Source of the DNA: JBFLYO01 sp040756745
GTDB lineage: Bacteria > Bacteroidota > Ignavibacteria > UBA10030 > UBA6906
Length of the DNA stretch: 64,000 nt
Assembly (NCBI GenBank): GCA_040756745.1
Contig: JBFLYO010000003.1
Span: forward strand, 1-64,000
Direction of reading: 5' to 3'
Shown here: positions 25,710-34,179 of the stretch, one piece after another
Position numbering within the stretch: position 1 is the stretch's first letter
Layout: each line of letters begins with the position of its first letter
Translations under genes and position numbers: made by a program
Notes under the pieces: model-generated
Databases searched by the model: none
Seen by the model: the letters and a program-made list of their open reading frames with translations, nothing else
Told to the model about the DNA's origin: nothing

Positions 25710-26251
25710 AGAACGTCCGGGTGGCGCGGCGCTATGCGGCCGCGCTCATGGCGGTCGCGGAAGAATTGCATTCGGTGCAGAGCATCGATGCGGACCTTAA
25801 CCTGATCGAGAGAACAGTGAAAGCCTCGCGTGAACTCCGCCTCCTGATCGCAAGCCCCGTCGTTTCACCCGCCCGGAAACAGGGGGTCATCCACGCACTG
25901 TTCGACGGGAAGGTCGGGGTCGCCACGATGAGCTTCCTCGAACTCCTGATCGGAAAGCAGCGCGAATCGCACATCCCGGGAATCGTGGAGCAGTATCGCG
26001 CGCTTCGCGACGATCGGCTGGGGATCGTGAGCGTAGAGGTCACTGCCGCGGTTGCGCTCACGCCTGAACAGGAGAAGGAACTGGCGGCCGGGCTCGAACG
26101 GACGATGGGGAAACAGGTGCGGCTGCACATCAGGGTTGAGGGGGGGATACGGGGAGGACTCGTGTTGCGGGTCGGCGATACAGTGCGCGATGCAAGCGTG
26201 CGGCGCCAGCTCGAAATCCTTCGCGAACGGTTCCGCACCGGCGGGAATTAA
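25706..26251 (+). CDS. atpH: ATP synthase F1 subunit delta
   Basis: Delta subunit (OSCP homologue), 181 residues, connects the peripheral stalk to the top of F1. N-terminal ARRYAAALMAVAEE and C-terminal GGIRGGLVLRVGDTVRDASVRRQL are family hallmarks. It begins inside the last codons of atpF and ends 23 nt before atpA. Position and length agree with the family. Confidence 0.93.
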   Translation: MKNVRVARRYAAALMAVAEELHSVQSIDADLNLIERTVKASRELRLLIASPVVSPARKQGVIHALFDGKVGVATMSFLELLIGKQRESHIPGIVEQYRALRDDRLGIVSVEVTAAVALTPEQEKELAAGLERTMGKQVRLHIRVEGGIRGGLVLRVGDTVRDASVRRQLEILRERFRTGGN

Positions 26252-26274
26252 TCGGCACTCACAAGGACAGGACA

Positions 26275-27831
26275 ATGGCTGAAGTCAGACCAGACGAGGT
26301 ATCCGCAATCCTCCGCAGACAGCTCGCGGGATTTGAGAAAGAGGTGGACGTGTACGATGTCGGCACCGTGCTCCAGATCGGTGACGGCGTTGCACGCGTG
26401 TACGGGCTGTCGAAGGCGCTGATGAGCGAGCTCGTTGAATTCCCCCACGGCGTGTACGGCATGGTGCTGAACCTTGAGGAAGACAACGTCGGATGCATCC
26501 TCTTCGGTGAAAGCAGCGAGATCAAGGAGGGGGACACGGTCAAGCGAACAGGCCGCGTTGCTTCCCTTCCCGTGGGCGAAGGCATGCTCGGGCGCGTAGT
26601 GAACCCGCTCGGCCAGCCGGTTGATGGCCGCGGGCCGATCGCCACGGAGAAACTGATGCCGATTGAGCGGAAAGCGCTCGGCGTCATCCAGCGCCAGCCG
26701 GTGAAGGAGCCGCTGCAAACGGGCCTCAAGGCGGTGGACGGGATGATCCCGATCGGGCGCGGCCAGCGCGAGCTGATCATCGGGGACCGGCAGACCGGGA
26801 AGACAGCCATTGCGATCGATACCATCATCAACCAGCGGTACACGCACACCGATAAGGCAATGCGCGAGGGAGTGCAGCCGGTCTATTGCATCTACGTCGC
26901 GGTCGGTCAGAAGAGCTCCACCGTGGCGCAGGTCGTGGACAAGCTCCACACGGAAGGCGCCATGGAGTACACAACCATCATCGCCGCAACCGCAAGCGAT
27001 CCCGCCCCCATGCAGTTCATTGCGCCGTACTCAGGCGCCACGCTCGGCGAATATTTTCGGGACAACGGCCGCCATGCGCTGGTCGTCTACGACGATCTCT
27101 CAAAGCAGGCACAGTCGTACCGCCAGGTCTCGTTGTTGCTCCGCCGTCCGCCGGGGCGCGAAGCGTATCCGGGCGACGTGTTCTACCTTCACTCACGCCT
27201 GCTCGAGCGCGCCTCCAAGCTGAGCGACGAGCTGGGAGGGGGGAGCCTCACGGCGCTTCCCGTCATCGAGACGCAGGCGGGCGACGTCTCCGCGTACATC
27301 CCCACGAACGTGATTTCGATTACCGACGGACAGATCTATCTCGAGCCGGGCATGTTCAATTCCGGCATCCGGCCGGCAATCAACGTCGGCATCTCCGTCT
27401 CCCGCGTCGGCGGCAACGCGCAGATCAAGGCAATGAAGAACGTGGCGGGCCGTCTACGCATCGAGCTTGCGCAGTATCGGGAGCTGGAAGCGTTTGCAAA
27501 ATTCGGGTCCGACCTGGATAAAGCAACGCTGGCACAGCTCCGGCGTGGCTCGCGGCTGGTGGAGCTATTGAAACAAGGACAGTTCGTGCCGATGCCGGTG
27601 GAGAAACAGGTAGCCAGCATCTTCGCAGGGACAAACGGCTTCCTCGATGAGATCCCCGTGGACGAGGTGCAGCGCTATGAGAAGGAAATGCTGGAGGTGC
27701 TCGACCTCAAGCACCCGGATCTCCTCTTGGCCATTGCGGAGAAGAAAGATTTGACGGATGAGATAACGGCACGGTTGAGGAAGGTGCTTGCCGAGTTTAC
27801 CGAGTCGTTTAAGGCGTCGGTGAAGGCCTGA
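26275..27831 (+). CDS. atpA: ATP synthase F1 subunit alpha
   Basis: Alpha subunit, 518 residues, holds the non-catalytic nucleotide sites. P-loop GDRQTGKTA lies near residues 170-178, and ELIIGDRQ, YCIYVAVGQK, and the arginine-finger region SVSRVGGNAQIKAMK are present. It ends one base before atpG. No atpD (beta) or atpC (epsilon) follows atpG: the cluster stops at a terminator, so those genes must lie elsewhere, as in Chlorobi-type genomes. Confidence 0.96.
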   Translation: MAEVRPDEVSAILRRQLAGFEKEVDVYDVGTVLQIGDGVARVYGLSKALMSELVEFPHGVYGMVLNLEEDNVGCILFGESSEIKEGDTVKRTGRVASLPVGEGMLGRVVNPLGQPVDGRGPIATEKLMPIERKALGVIQRQPVKEPLQTGLKAVDGMIPIGRGQRELIIGDRQTGKTAIAIDTIINQRYTHTDKAMREGVQPVYCIYVAVGQKSSTVAQVVDKLHTEGAMEYTTIIAATASDPAPMQFIAPYSGATLGEYFRDNGRHALVVYDDLSKQAQSYRQVSLLLRRPPGREAYPGDVFYLHSRLLERASKLSDELGGGSLTALPVIETQAGDVSAYIPTNVISITDGQIYLEPGMFNSGIRPAINVGISVSRVGGNAQIKAMKNVAGRLRIELAQYRELEAFAKFGSDLDKATLAQLRRGSRLVELLKQGQFVPMPVEKQVASIFAGTNGFLDEIPVDEVQRYEKEMLEVLDLKHPDLLLAIAEKKDLTDEITARLRKVLAEFTESFKASVKA

Positions 27832-27832
27832 G

Positions 27833-28717
27833 ATGGCGACGCTGCGGGAAGTGCGCAGGCGCATCGGCGGGGTCAGGAAAACCCAGAAGATCACGCGCGC
27901 GATGAAGATGGTCGCGGCGGCAAAGCTGCGCCGCCGGCAGGCGGCGGTGATTGCGGCCCGGCCGTATGCCCGCAAGATGAAAGAGCTCCTTGCCCACCTC
28001 TCCGGGATTCCGGAAGCTGCGTCATCCGATCTGATGACGCCGCGCGAAATCAAATCGATTGCGCTGATCGTGGTGACTTCCGACCGCGGATTCTGCGGTG
28101 CGTTCAACGCCAACCTCCTGAAGGCCGCCGTAGCGCATGCGGAGGCACAGCCGGATGAGACGGGGACCGGCAAGGCGTTGAAGATATTCTCGATCGGCAA
28201 AAAGGGAACCGACTTCTTCACCAAACGTCAGTACAACATTGCCAGCAGGCGCGTCGGCCTCTTCGCCCGACTTGATTTCACCGCGGCGAAGGAAATCGCC
28301 GGGGAGGTGACGGAGGGATATCTGCGCGGCGAGTACGACCGCGTGGATATCGTGTACAATGAGTTTAAAACCGTTGCCCAACAGCGGATCGTGATCGAAC
28401 AGTACCTGCCGATCCCGCAGTCGGACACGGGGCGGCGCGGAGGACCTGCGGCGGAGTACATCTACGAGCCGGGCCGCCATGAGATCCTTCTTTCGCTGAT
28501 TCCCCGTCACCTGAACTTTCAGCTCTGGCGCGTGCTCCTGGAGTCGAATGCCGCTGAAGAGGGGGCGCGGATGGCAGCGATGGAGAATGCCACAGAGAAC
28601 GCGCGCGAACTGATCACCTCACTGCAGCTGCAGTACAACAAGGCCCGGCAGGCCTCGATTACAAAGGAACTTCTGGAGGTAGTTGCAGGTGCGGAGGCGC
28701 TTTCCGCCGGGGAGTAA
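27833..28717 (+). CDS. atpG: ATP synthase F1 subunit gamma
   Basis: Gamma subunit, 294 residues, is the rotating central stalk. The N-terminus reads ATLREVRRRIGGVRKTQKIT, then MKMVAAAKLRR, and the C-terminal helix ENARELITSLQLQYNKARQ with a final ITKELLEVVAGAEA, both typical. Middle segment VVTSDRGFCGAFNANL is conserved. It is the last gene of the operon; a strong intrinsic terminator begins 25 nt after its stop. Confidence 0.95.
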   Translation: MATLREVRRRIGGVRKTQKITRAMKMVAAAKLRRRQAAVIAARPYARKMKELLAHLSGIPEAASSDLMTPREIKSIALIVVTSDRGFCGAFNANLLKAAVAHAEAQPDETGTGKALKIFSIGKKGTDFFTKRQYNIASRRVGLFARLDFTAAKEIAGEVTEGYLRGEYDRVDIVYNEFKTVAQQRIVIEQYLPIPQSDTGRRGGPAAEYIYEPGRHEILLSLIPRHLNFQLWRVLLESNAAEEGARMAAMENATENARELITSLQLQYNKARQASITKELLEVVAGAEALSAGE

Positions 28718-28741
28718 GGACATCGGATGAGGCGTTTGTGA

Positions 28742-28771
28742 CCGCCGGAAGCACTCTCCGGCGGTTTTTTT
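28742..28771 (+). terminator. Intrinsic terminator of the ATP synthase operon
   Basis: A perfect 8-bp stem CCGCCGGA/TCCGGCGG (28742-28749 with 28757-28764), a 7-nt loop, and seven Ts (28765-28771). It is the clearest intrinsic terminator in the window and separates atpG from ffh. Confidence 0.9.
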
Positions 28772-28797
28772 GTGGTTGCGGCGCTCCTTGGGGATTG

Positions 28798-28826
28798 TTG
28801 CATTTCGACAGAGTTTTGCGTAGCTT
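28798..28826 (+). promoter_or_regulatory. Candidate promoter of the ffh-rpsP-rplS operon
   Basis: TTGCAT (28798-28803), a 17-nt spacer and TAGCTT (28821-28826), directly downstream of the atp terminator and 58 nt upstream of the ffh ATG. Confidence 0.4.
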
Positions 28827-28884
28827 TTAAATCCCTTGCGGGTTTCGCGGCGCTGTAAGCCATTGTCTCCAGAGAGGTTGAGGG

Positions 28885-30189
28885 ATGTTCGACGAACTGA
28901 GCCGGAAGCTTGACGCCGTCCTGAAAAAGCTGCGGGGACAAGGGAAGATCACGGAGGCCAACGTCGCTGAGACGCTCCGTGAGGTCCGGCGCGTTCTCCT
29001 GGATGCCGACGTCAATTATAAGGTTGCGCGGGAGTTCATCGACGGCGTCCAGAAGAGAGCTATTGGCCAGGAGGTCTTACAGAGCATCACTCCCGGCCAG
29101 CTCGTCGTCAAGATCATTTTCGACGAGCTGGTGACACTGCTCGGGAGGTCGGCCGTGGAGATTGCCGTTTCGTCCACTCCCCCCACAGTGGTACTCGTTG
29201 CCGGCCTGCAGGGCTCGGGGAAGACGACGTTTTGTGCAAAGCTCGCGCGGCACTACGGGAGCCGCGGGCGACATCCTCTCCTCGCCGCGGCGGACGTTCA
29301 CCGTCCGGCAGCCATCCAGCAGCTTGCCTCGCTGGGAGCGCAGGCCGCCATCCCGGTCTTCTCCCTGCCGGGTGCGGGGGCGGTGGCGGTCGCAGGGGCG
29401 GCAGTCGAGCATGCGCGCAAGAACGCGCGGGATCTGGTGATCATCGATACCGCGGGCCGTCTGCACGTGGATGAGGAGATGATGAGGGAGGTGGAAGCGG
29501 TCAGAGAGGCCGCACGCCCTCACGAGATTCTGTTTGTCGTTGACGCGATGACCGGACAGGATGCGGTCAACACCGCGCGAGTGTTCAACGAGCGACTCAA
29601 CTTCGACGGCGCGGTGCTGACCAAGATGGACGGCGACGCGCGCGGGGGTGCAGCCCTCTCACTGCGGGCGACCGTCGGGAAACCGATCAAGTTCCTGAGC
29701 ATCGGCGAAAAGCTGGATGCGCTCGAGCGGTTTCACCCTGACCGGCTCGCATCCCGCATCCTCGGTATGGGCGACATCGTTACGCTCGTCGAGCAGGTGC
29801 AGGAGCGTGTCGACCAGGAGAAGGCGGTCCGACTCGAGGAGAAGCTCCGAAAGTCGCAGTTCACCCTCGAGGATTTCCTCGACCAGCTCCGGGAGGTCCG
29901 GAAGATGGGGCCGCTCAACCAGGTGCTGGGGATGCTTCCCGGCATGCACCGCCTCCCCTCGGACGCGCAGGTCGATGAAAAGGTGCTGGTGCGCATCGAA
30001 GCGATTATCCAGTCGATGACCCCCGAGGAGCGCCGCCGGCCCGCGATCATCAACGGGAGCAGGCGCAAGCGCATCGCGGGGGGAAGCGGGACAACGGTGC
30101 AGGATGTGAACAGGCTGATGAAACAGTACGAACAAATGCAACGGATGGTGAAACGGATGAGCGTAGGGGCGCGGTCCCCGCGCCCGTAG
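28885..30189 (+). CDS. ffh: Signal recognition particle GTPase Ffh (SRP54)
   Basis: Ffh, 434 residues, binds 4.5S RNA and signal peptides and delivers ribosomes to FtsY. N domain (residues 1-95), G domain with G1 GLQGSGKTTF (about 108-117) and DTAGRLHVDEEMM, TKMDGDARGG, and a methionine-rich M domain (from about 300, QVLGMLPGMH, QYEQMQRMVKRM). The last eight codons (VGARSPRP and TAG) are read from a 23-nt GC-rich repeat, so the native C-terminus may have been replaced. First gene of the ribosomal-protein operon. Confidence 0.95.
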   Translation: MFDELSRKLDAVLKKLRGQGKITEANVAETLREVRRVLLDADVNYKVAREFIDGVQKRAIGQEVLQSITPGQLVVKIIFDELVTLLGRSAVEIAVSSTPPTVVLVAGLQGSGKTTFCAKLARHYGSRGRHPLLAAADVHRPAAIQQLASLGAQAAIPVFSLPGAGAVAVAGAAVEHARKNARDLVIIDTAGRLHVDEEMMREVEAVREAARPHEILFVVDAMTGQDAVNTARVFNERLNFDGAVLTKMDGDARGGAALSLRATVGKPIKFLSIGEKLDALERFHPDRLASRILGMGDIVTLVEQVQERVDQEKAVRLEEKLRKSQFTLEDFLDQLREVRKMGPLNQVLGMLPGMHRLPSDAQVDEKVLVRIEAIIQSMTPEERRRPAIINGSRRKRIAGGSGTTVQDVNRLMKQYEQMQRMVKRMSVGARSPRP

Positions 30190-30219
30190 GTGGGTTGTAG
30201 GGGCGCGGTCCCCGCGCCC
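30163..30219 (+). repeat. Two copies of a 23-nt GC-rich palindromic repeat at the ffh stop
   Basis: Two identical 23-nt copies (30163-30185 and 30197-30219), each GTAGGGGCGCGG plus its near-complement CCCCGCGCCC, lie 11 nt apart. The first copy encodes the Ffh C-terminus and its final base is next to the TAG. Each unit can fold into a tight GC hairpin. It resembles short dispersed palindromic repeats known from several bacterial genomes. Confidence 0.8.
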
Positions 30220-30267
30220 AACAGAGGAATGATGAGAGAAGAGAGAAAAACATAAGGAGAAACGTTC

Positions 30268-30708
30268 GTGGCAGTACGGATCAGATTACGACGCATCGGA
30301 AAAAAGAAGCTTCCGATGTATCAGATCGTGGCGGCGGATTCCCGCGCGGCACGCAACGGCAAGTTCCTCGAGGTCGTCGGCCGGTACGAACCGCTCAAGC
30401 ATCCCATGCTCATCAGCGCCAGGGAAGAGCGGGTCTTCCACTGGCTGAAGAACGGCGCTCTGCCGACCGACACCGTGCGCAGCCTGTTCCAGCGAAACGG
30501 GCTCTGGCTGAAATGGACGATGACCAGGCGGGGCGCGGAAGCCGGAGCGATCAGTGCAGAGATGGAGAAGTGGGAAATGGCGCGCGCTGAGAAAATGAGA
30601 CGTGACGAGGAACGTCGCACACGTCGGCACGCGGCACGCAAGAAGGCCCGGAAGGCGGCAGGCGAGGCCGCTCCGCCCCCGGCCGCGGAGACACCTGCGG
30701 CGCAATAG
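30268..30708 (+). CDS. rpsP: Ribosomal protein bS16 with long basic C-terminal extension
   Basis: S16 of the 30S subunit, 146 residues. The core is typical (AVRIRLRRIGKKKLPMYQIV, RNGKFLEVVGRYEPL, ALPTDTVRSLFQRNGLW, residues 1-82). Usual length is about 80-90; here about 60 extra residues form a charged helix (EKWEMARAEKMRRDEERR) and an Ala/Pro tail (APPPAAETPAAQ). The start is GTG at 30268 with AAGGAGA upstream. Second gene of the ffh-rpsP-khpA-rimM-trmD-rplS operon. Tails of this sort occur in Bacteroidota-related lineages. Confidence 0.93.
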   Translation: MAVRIRLRRIGKKKLPMYQIVAADSRAARNGKFLEVVGRYEPLKHPMLISAREERVFHWLKNGALPTDTVRSLFQRNGLWLKWTMTRRGAEAGAISAEMEKWEMARAEKMRRDEERRTRRHAARKKARKAAGEAAPPPAAETPAAQ

Positions 30709-30831
30709 CTCAGGCGGCAGCCGGGAGATTCAGCGCCGAACGGTCTCTCGGCCGTGAGTGTGCGGGAGGCAAGTCGTGGAGAGCGTCATGCCCTGTGTAC
30801 GCGACCTGTAACTGTGGAGGGGAGGATGACT

Positions 30832-31062
30832 ATGAAGGAATTTGTCGAGTTTATCGCGCGCCACCTTGTTGATCACCCGGAACTCGTCGGCCTTGAGAGC
30901 GCAGTGCGCGATGACAAGGTGATCTTCACGCTGAAGGTGGCGACACAGGACATCGGTAAAGTCATCGGACGGAAAGGACGGACGGCACAGGCCATGCGCG
31001 TTTTGCTGGCAGCGGTCGCTGCCCGGGAAGGAAAACGGGTCATACTCGAAATCGCGGAATGA
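30832..31062 (+). CDS. khpA: KH-domain RNA-binding protein
   Basis: A 76-residue KH-domain protein (KhpA/YlqC family) that binds RNA, often with KhpB, in cell-elongation control. The KH loop motif GKVIGRKGRTAQAMR is intact. The start at 30832 (MKEFVEFIARH) is favoured over the ATG at 30826 because GGAGG lies 6 nt before it and the length then matches the family. It sits between rpsP and rimM, as in many bacteria, and overlaps rimM by 4 nt. Confidence 0.9.
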   Translation: MKEFVEFIARHLVDHPELVGLESAVRDDKVIFTLKVATQDIGKVIGRKGRTAQAMRVLLAAVAAREGKRVILEIAE

Positions 31063-31580
31063 CGTTCGCGCCTCCCGATCTGTATGCCGTGGGAACGATT
31101 GCCAAGGCGTACGGCGTCAGGGGGGATGTCGTCGTCCAGCCGCTGACGGATTCGGCGGCACGCTTCCGGAAGCTGCGGAACGCGTGGCTGGGGAGGGACA
31201 CCGTGGCGGCACGGGAAGTGCGGATTGAACGGGCGACCGTCGATTCGCGCGGCGTCCGGTTGAAACTGGAGGGGATCGACGACCGGACGGCGGCCGGCGA
31301 GCTCCGCGGCATGATGCTGTTCGTGGACAAGACCCACCGTGTGCGCCTCCCTGCGGGGAGTTATTTCGTCCATGATGTGATCGGACTTGCGGTGCGCGAC
31401 CGGGACGGCGCTGATCTTGGCACGGTGGCGGACGTGTTGCGGTACCCCGCGAACGACGTCTATGTCGTTCGCGGCAACGGGAGGGAATTCCTCCTGCCGG
31501 CGGTAAGAGAGTTCGTGACGGCCATCGATCTCGCGACGCGCACCATGACCGTCCGCCTCATCGAGGGAATGGTGGAATGA
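31059..31580 (+). CDS. rimM: 16S rRNA processing protein RimM
   Basis: RimM, 173 residues, assists maturation of the 30S head domain and binds uS19. N-terminal RimM domain (YAVGTIAKAYGVRGDVVVQPL) and C-terminal PRC-barrel (GSYFVHDVIGLAVRDRDG, RYPANDVYVVRG) are visible. It begins within the khpA stop and overlaps trmD by 4 nt (ATGA). Order rimM-trmD-rplS is nearly universal. Confidence 0.92.
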   Translation: MTFAPPDLYAVGTIAKAYGVRGDVVVQPLTDSAARFRKLRNAWLGRDTVAAREVRIERATVDSRGVRLKLEGIDDRTAAGELRGMMLFVDKTHRVRLPAGSYFVHDVIGLAVRDRDGADLGTVADVLRYPANDVYVVRGNGREFLLPAVREFVTAIDLATRTMTVRLIEGMVE

Positions 31581-32263
31581 GCATCCGGATCGACGTGGTG
31601 ACGGGATTCCCGAAGCTCCTCGAAGGGCCGCTGCATGAAAGCATCCTGAAGCGGGCGCAGGAAAAGGGGATTGCGACGATCGCCGTGCACGACCTCAGGG
31701 CGTATGCTCAGGACCGGCACCGGACGATTGACGACGTGCCCTACGGCGGCGGCGCGGGAATGATCCTGAAGCCGGAACCAGTGTTCGCCTGCGTCGAAGC
31801 GCTGACGAAGGAGCGCCGGTACGACGACGTCATCTACCTGTCGGCTGACGGCGAACGCTTCACCCAGGGGATGGCGAACGCGCTCTCCCTGCGTGAGGCG
31901 GTAATCCTCCTGTGCGGGCACTATAAGGGAATCGACGAGCGGATCAGGCAGTCGCTCGTGACCCGGGAGATTTCGATCGGCGACTATGTCCTGACCGGCG
32001 GAGAACTCCCGGCGCTGGTGGTGATCGATGCAGTGGTGCGGCTGATTCCGGGTGTGCTCAACGACGGAGAATCGCTCCTCACCGATTCGTTTCAGGACGG
32101 GCTGCTCGATGCGCCGTCGTATACGCGGCCTGCGGAGTTCCGGGGGATGCGGGTGCCGGAGGTACTGCTCTCGGGAAACCACGAAGAGATCGCGGACTGG
32201 CGCATGGAACAGCGACGGGAGCGGACGGAAGAACGCCGCAAGGATTTGTCTGAACATTCATAA
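31577..32263 (+). CDS. trmD: tRNA (guanine-37-N1)-methyltransferase
   Basis: TrmD, 228 residues, methylates G37 of tRNAs reading CNN codons to prevent frameshifting. The SPOUT trefoil-knot motifs are present: LCGHYKGIDERIRQ and SIGDYVLTGGELPALVVIDA, as well as PYGGGAGMILKPEP near residue 55. ATG 31577 overlaps rimM. It precedes rplS by 23 nt. Substrate specificity follows from the highly conserved family. Confidence 0.95.
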   Translation: MSIRIDVVTGFPKLLEGPLHESILKRAQEKGIATIAVHDLRAYAQDRHRTIDDVPYGGGAGMILKPEPVFACVEALTKERRYDDVIYLSADGERFTQGMANALSLREAVILLCGHYKGIDERIRQSLVTREISIGDYVLTGGELPALVVIDAVVRLIPGVLNDGESLLTDSFQDGLLDAPSYTRPAEFRGMRVPEVLLSGNHEEIADWRMEQRRERTEERRKDLSEHS

Positions 32264-32286
32264 ACGTTTGCAGAGCGGAGAACGCC

Positions 32287-32628
32287 ATGGAGAAACTTAA
32301 ACTCGTCGACGCCACCCAGATGAAGAGCGGGATCCCCGCCTTTGCCCCGGGTGACACGATCAACGTGCACGTGCGCGTTGTGGAAGGGGACAAAGAGCGC
32401 ATCCAGCAGTTCCAGGGAGTCGTCATCGGGCGCCACGGCTCCGGCATGAGCGCAACATTCACAGTGCGGAAAGTGTCCGACGGCGTCGGAGTGGAGCGCA
32501 TCTTCCCGCTGCACTCCCCCCGCATTGCAAAGATCGAGAAGATCAAGGAAGGAGCGGTCCGGAGAGCAAAACTGTACTATCTCCGAGACCTCGCAAGCAA
32601 GGCGATCCGACAAAAGACCAACGCGTGA
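32287..32628 (+). CDS. rplS: Ribosomal protein bL19
   Basis: L19, 113 residues, at the 30S-50S interface. Typical segments: FAPGDTINVHVRVVEGDKER, QFQGVVIGRHGSGMSATFTV, RIFPLHSPRIAKIE and RRAKLYYLRDL. Family length about 115. Last gene of the operon. Downstream 110 nt contain no evident T-tract terminator. Confidence 0.96.
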   Translation: MEKLKLVDATQMKSGIPAFAPGDTINVHVRVVEGDKERIQQFQGVVIGRHGSGMSATFTVRKVSDGVGVERIFPLHSPRIAKIEKIKEGAVRRAKLYYLRDLASKAIRQKTNA

Positions 32629-32739
32629 CCCGGTGCGCCCCCTCACAGGCGGCTCACATCGTTCATTGATATAGATAGTGGGACCGGCGTCCATCGACAC
32701 CGGCGTTCTCATTCATTCACACACTCGGGGAGGTCCGCA

Positions 32740-34056
32740 ATGATGAAGCGAATGCGAATGGTGTGCACGATCTGTGCGGCGGTCATGACAGCGGGATTCC
32801 TTGCGTCGGGGTGTAAGAGCAGTGATACCCCCGCCGGACCGGGAGGAGGAGGTGGGGGCACTGGCCTCACCGTGGTGGGCAAGGTCCTCGGCCAGAACAA
32901 CCAGCCCGTGGCAGGAGTCCCGGTGCTCATCAAGGGGATCCCCTCGACCAACACCGACGCCAACGGCAACTTCACCTTCACCAACGTTTCCGCCCCGTAC
33001 GATGTCACCGTCATCGACGGCACCGGAAAGACCGCGTTCATGTACAAAGGGGTCACGCGAACCGACCCCACGCTCAGTTTCCTGGGCATGAGTCCGGGAA
33101 CCCCTCGGAACGCCAACATCACCGGCAAAGTGTTCGGCGGCGCATTCAGTCCGACGCAGCCAGCGGATCATACCACCCAGGTTGCATTTATCTCGCCCGA
33201 AGCCATGAACAACACGACAACGGCGGCGGATGGGACGTTCGGCCCCATGGGCATTAACTGGGCGAGTGCGACCACAACCACAGGGGCGCTTTATGCCCTT
33301 CAGTTCCAGAGGGATGGAGCGGGGCTTCCTGTCGCCTCCGGCTTCAAAGGGTACGGCGTCCGCAACAACGTAGTGCTGACCGACGCCAACCCGCTGATCA
33401 ATCAGTTCGATACGCTCCAGGCCATCGGCACCGGCCAGATGACGGGGACGGTGTCAGTGGCAAGCGGATATACGGTGTACACCAAGGTGATCTTTGCCCG
33501 CGTTTCCGCGAACGGGACCCTTCGAGTATTCAGCGATAACACCCCCACAACGAACTTCTCCTACTATACTCCTAACATCACAGGGGTCGCTCTCATCCTC
33601 GGTGCCGGTGCGCAGAAGACGGGGAACCAGTCGGTCATCTTCAAGACCGGCTTGTCGGCCAACGCGACCGGCCTCGCAGTCTCCGTTCCTGCCGCTCCAG
33701 AGCAGAGCCTTCCCATTGCTGGCGCTACGGGAGTCGATACGACCGTCGCGTTTTCCTGGACGGCATATACCGGCGGCGTACACCTGGTATACTTCCAGGC
33801 CGGTGGAACCAATCCGAAGTTCTACATTCTCACATCGGGAACGAGCGCCACGATTCCCAATCTTCAGCCCTTTGGCCTGGGACTCCCTCCGTCCACAACC
33901 TATACATGGCAAATCTACGGCTTTGCCCCGTATGCGAGCGTTGATGCAGCGGCGGCTCCGGGAGGATTCCTGGCCGGACTGCTCAACCCCGCATTGCTTG
34001 GCGCCGATTCGTATCTTGCGCTCTCTGCCTCGCGCAATTTCGTGACGAAACCGTAA
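32740..34056 (+). CDS. Large lipoprotein with carboxypeptidase-regulatory-like repeat domains
   Basis: A 438-residue lipoprotein. The lipobox LASGC puts the lipidated Cys at 25 when translation starts at 32740 (ATG ATG doublet, so 32743 is an alternative). A glycine-rich linker (residues 32-43) leads to a carboxypeptidase-regulatory-like beta sandwich (VVGKVLGQNNQPVAGVPVLI, then TNTDANGNFTFTNVSAPYDV), a second GKVFGG segment, and a C-terminal Ig/fibronectin-like stretch with aromatic strands. Outer-membrane anchored surface protein is the likely location. No enzymatic motif is visible; binding or structural role only inferred. Confidence 0.7.
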   Translation: MMKRMRMVCTICAAVMTAGFLASGCKSSDTPAGPGGGGGGTGLTVVGKVLGQNNQPVAGVPVLIKGIPSTNTDANGNFTFTNVSAPYDVTVIDGTGKTAFMYKGVTRTDPTLSFLGMSPGTPRNANITGKVFGGAFSPTQPADHTTQVAFISPEAMNNTTTAADGTFGPMGINWASATTTTGALYALQFQRDGAGLPVASGFKGYGVRNNVVLTDANPLINQFDTLQAIGTGQMTGTVSVASGYTVYTKVIFARVSANGTLRVFSDNTPTTNFSYYTPNITGVALILGAGAQKTGNQSVIFKTGLSANATGLAVSVPAAPEQSLPIAGATGVDTTVAFSWTAYTGGVHLVYFQAGGTNPKFYILTSGTSATIPNLQPFGLGLPPSTTYTWQIYGFAPYASVDAAAAPGGFLAGLLNPALLGADSYLALSASRNFVTKP

Positions 34057-34057
34057 G

Positions 34058-34122
34058 AGAGGGCCATCGCTCTCTCATTTGCACGCTCCGGAGCGTACGG
34101 CAGAGTTGCCGTGCGCTCCGCT
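34058..34122 (+). other. Cluster of small hairpins after the lipoprotein gene
   Basis: Three short stem-loops follow the stop: AGAGAG paired with CTCTCT, then the palindrome ACGCTCCGGAGCGT, then ACGGCAGAGTTGCCGT. No T-run follows, so they are weak as a terminator. Confidence 0.35.
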
Positions 34123-34179
34123 GTTTGTTGACCACACGCGCAATGCAGAAAGAATCCGTGAGAATCGGTATATTGGTTC

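Noticed and set aside
30163..30219. Possible CRISPR or attachment site
   Set aside because: Only two copies, 11 nt apart, no integrase or cas gene; better explained as a dispersed palindromic repeat.
32660..32700. Terminator after rplS (ACCGGCGT repeated)
   Set aside because: The two copies are direct, not inverted, and no T-run follows.
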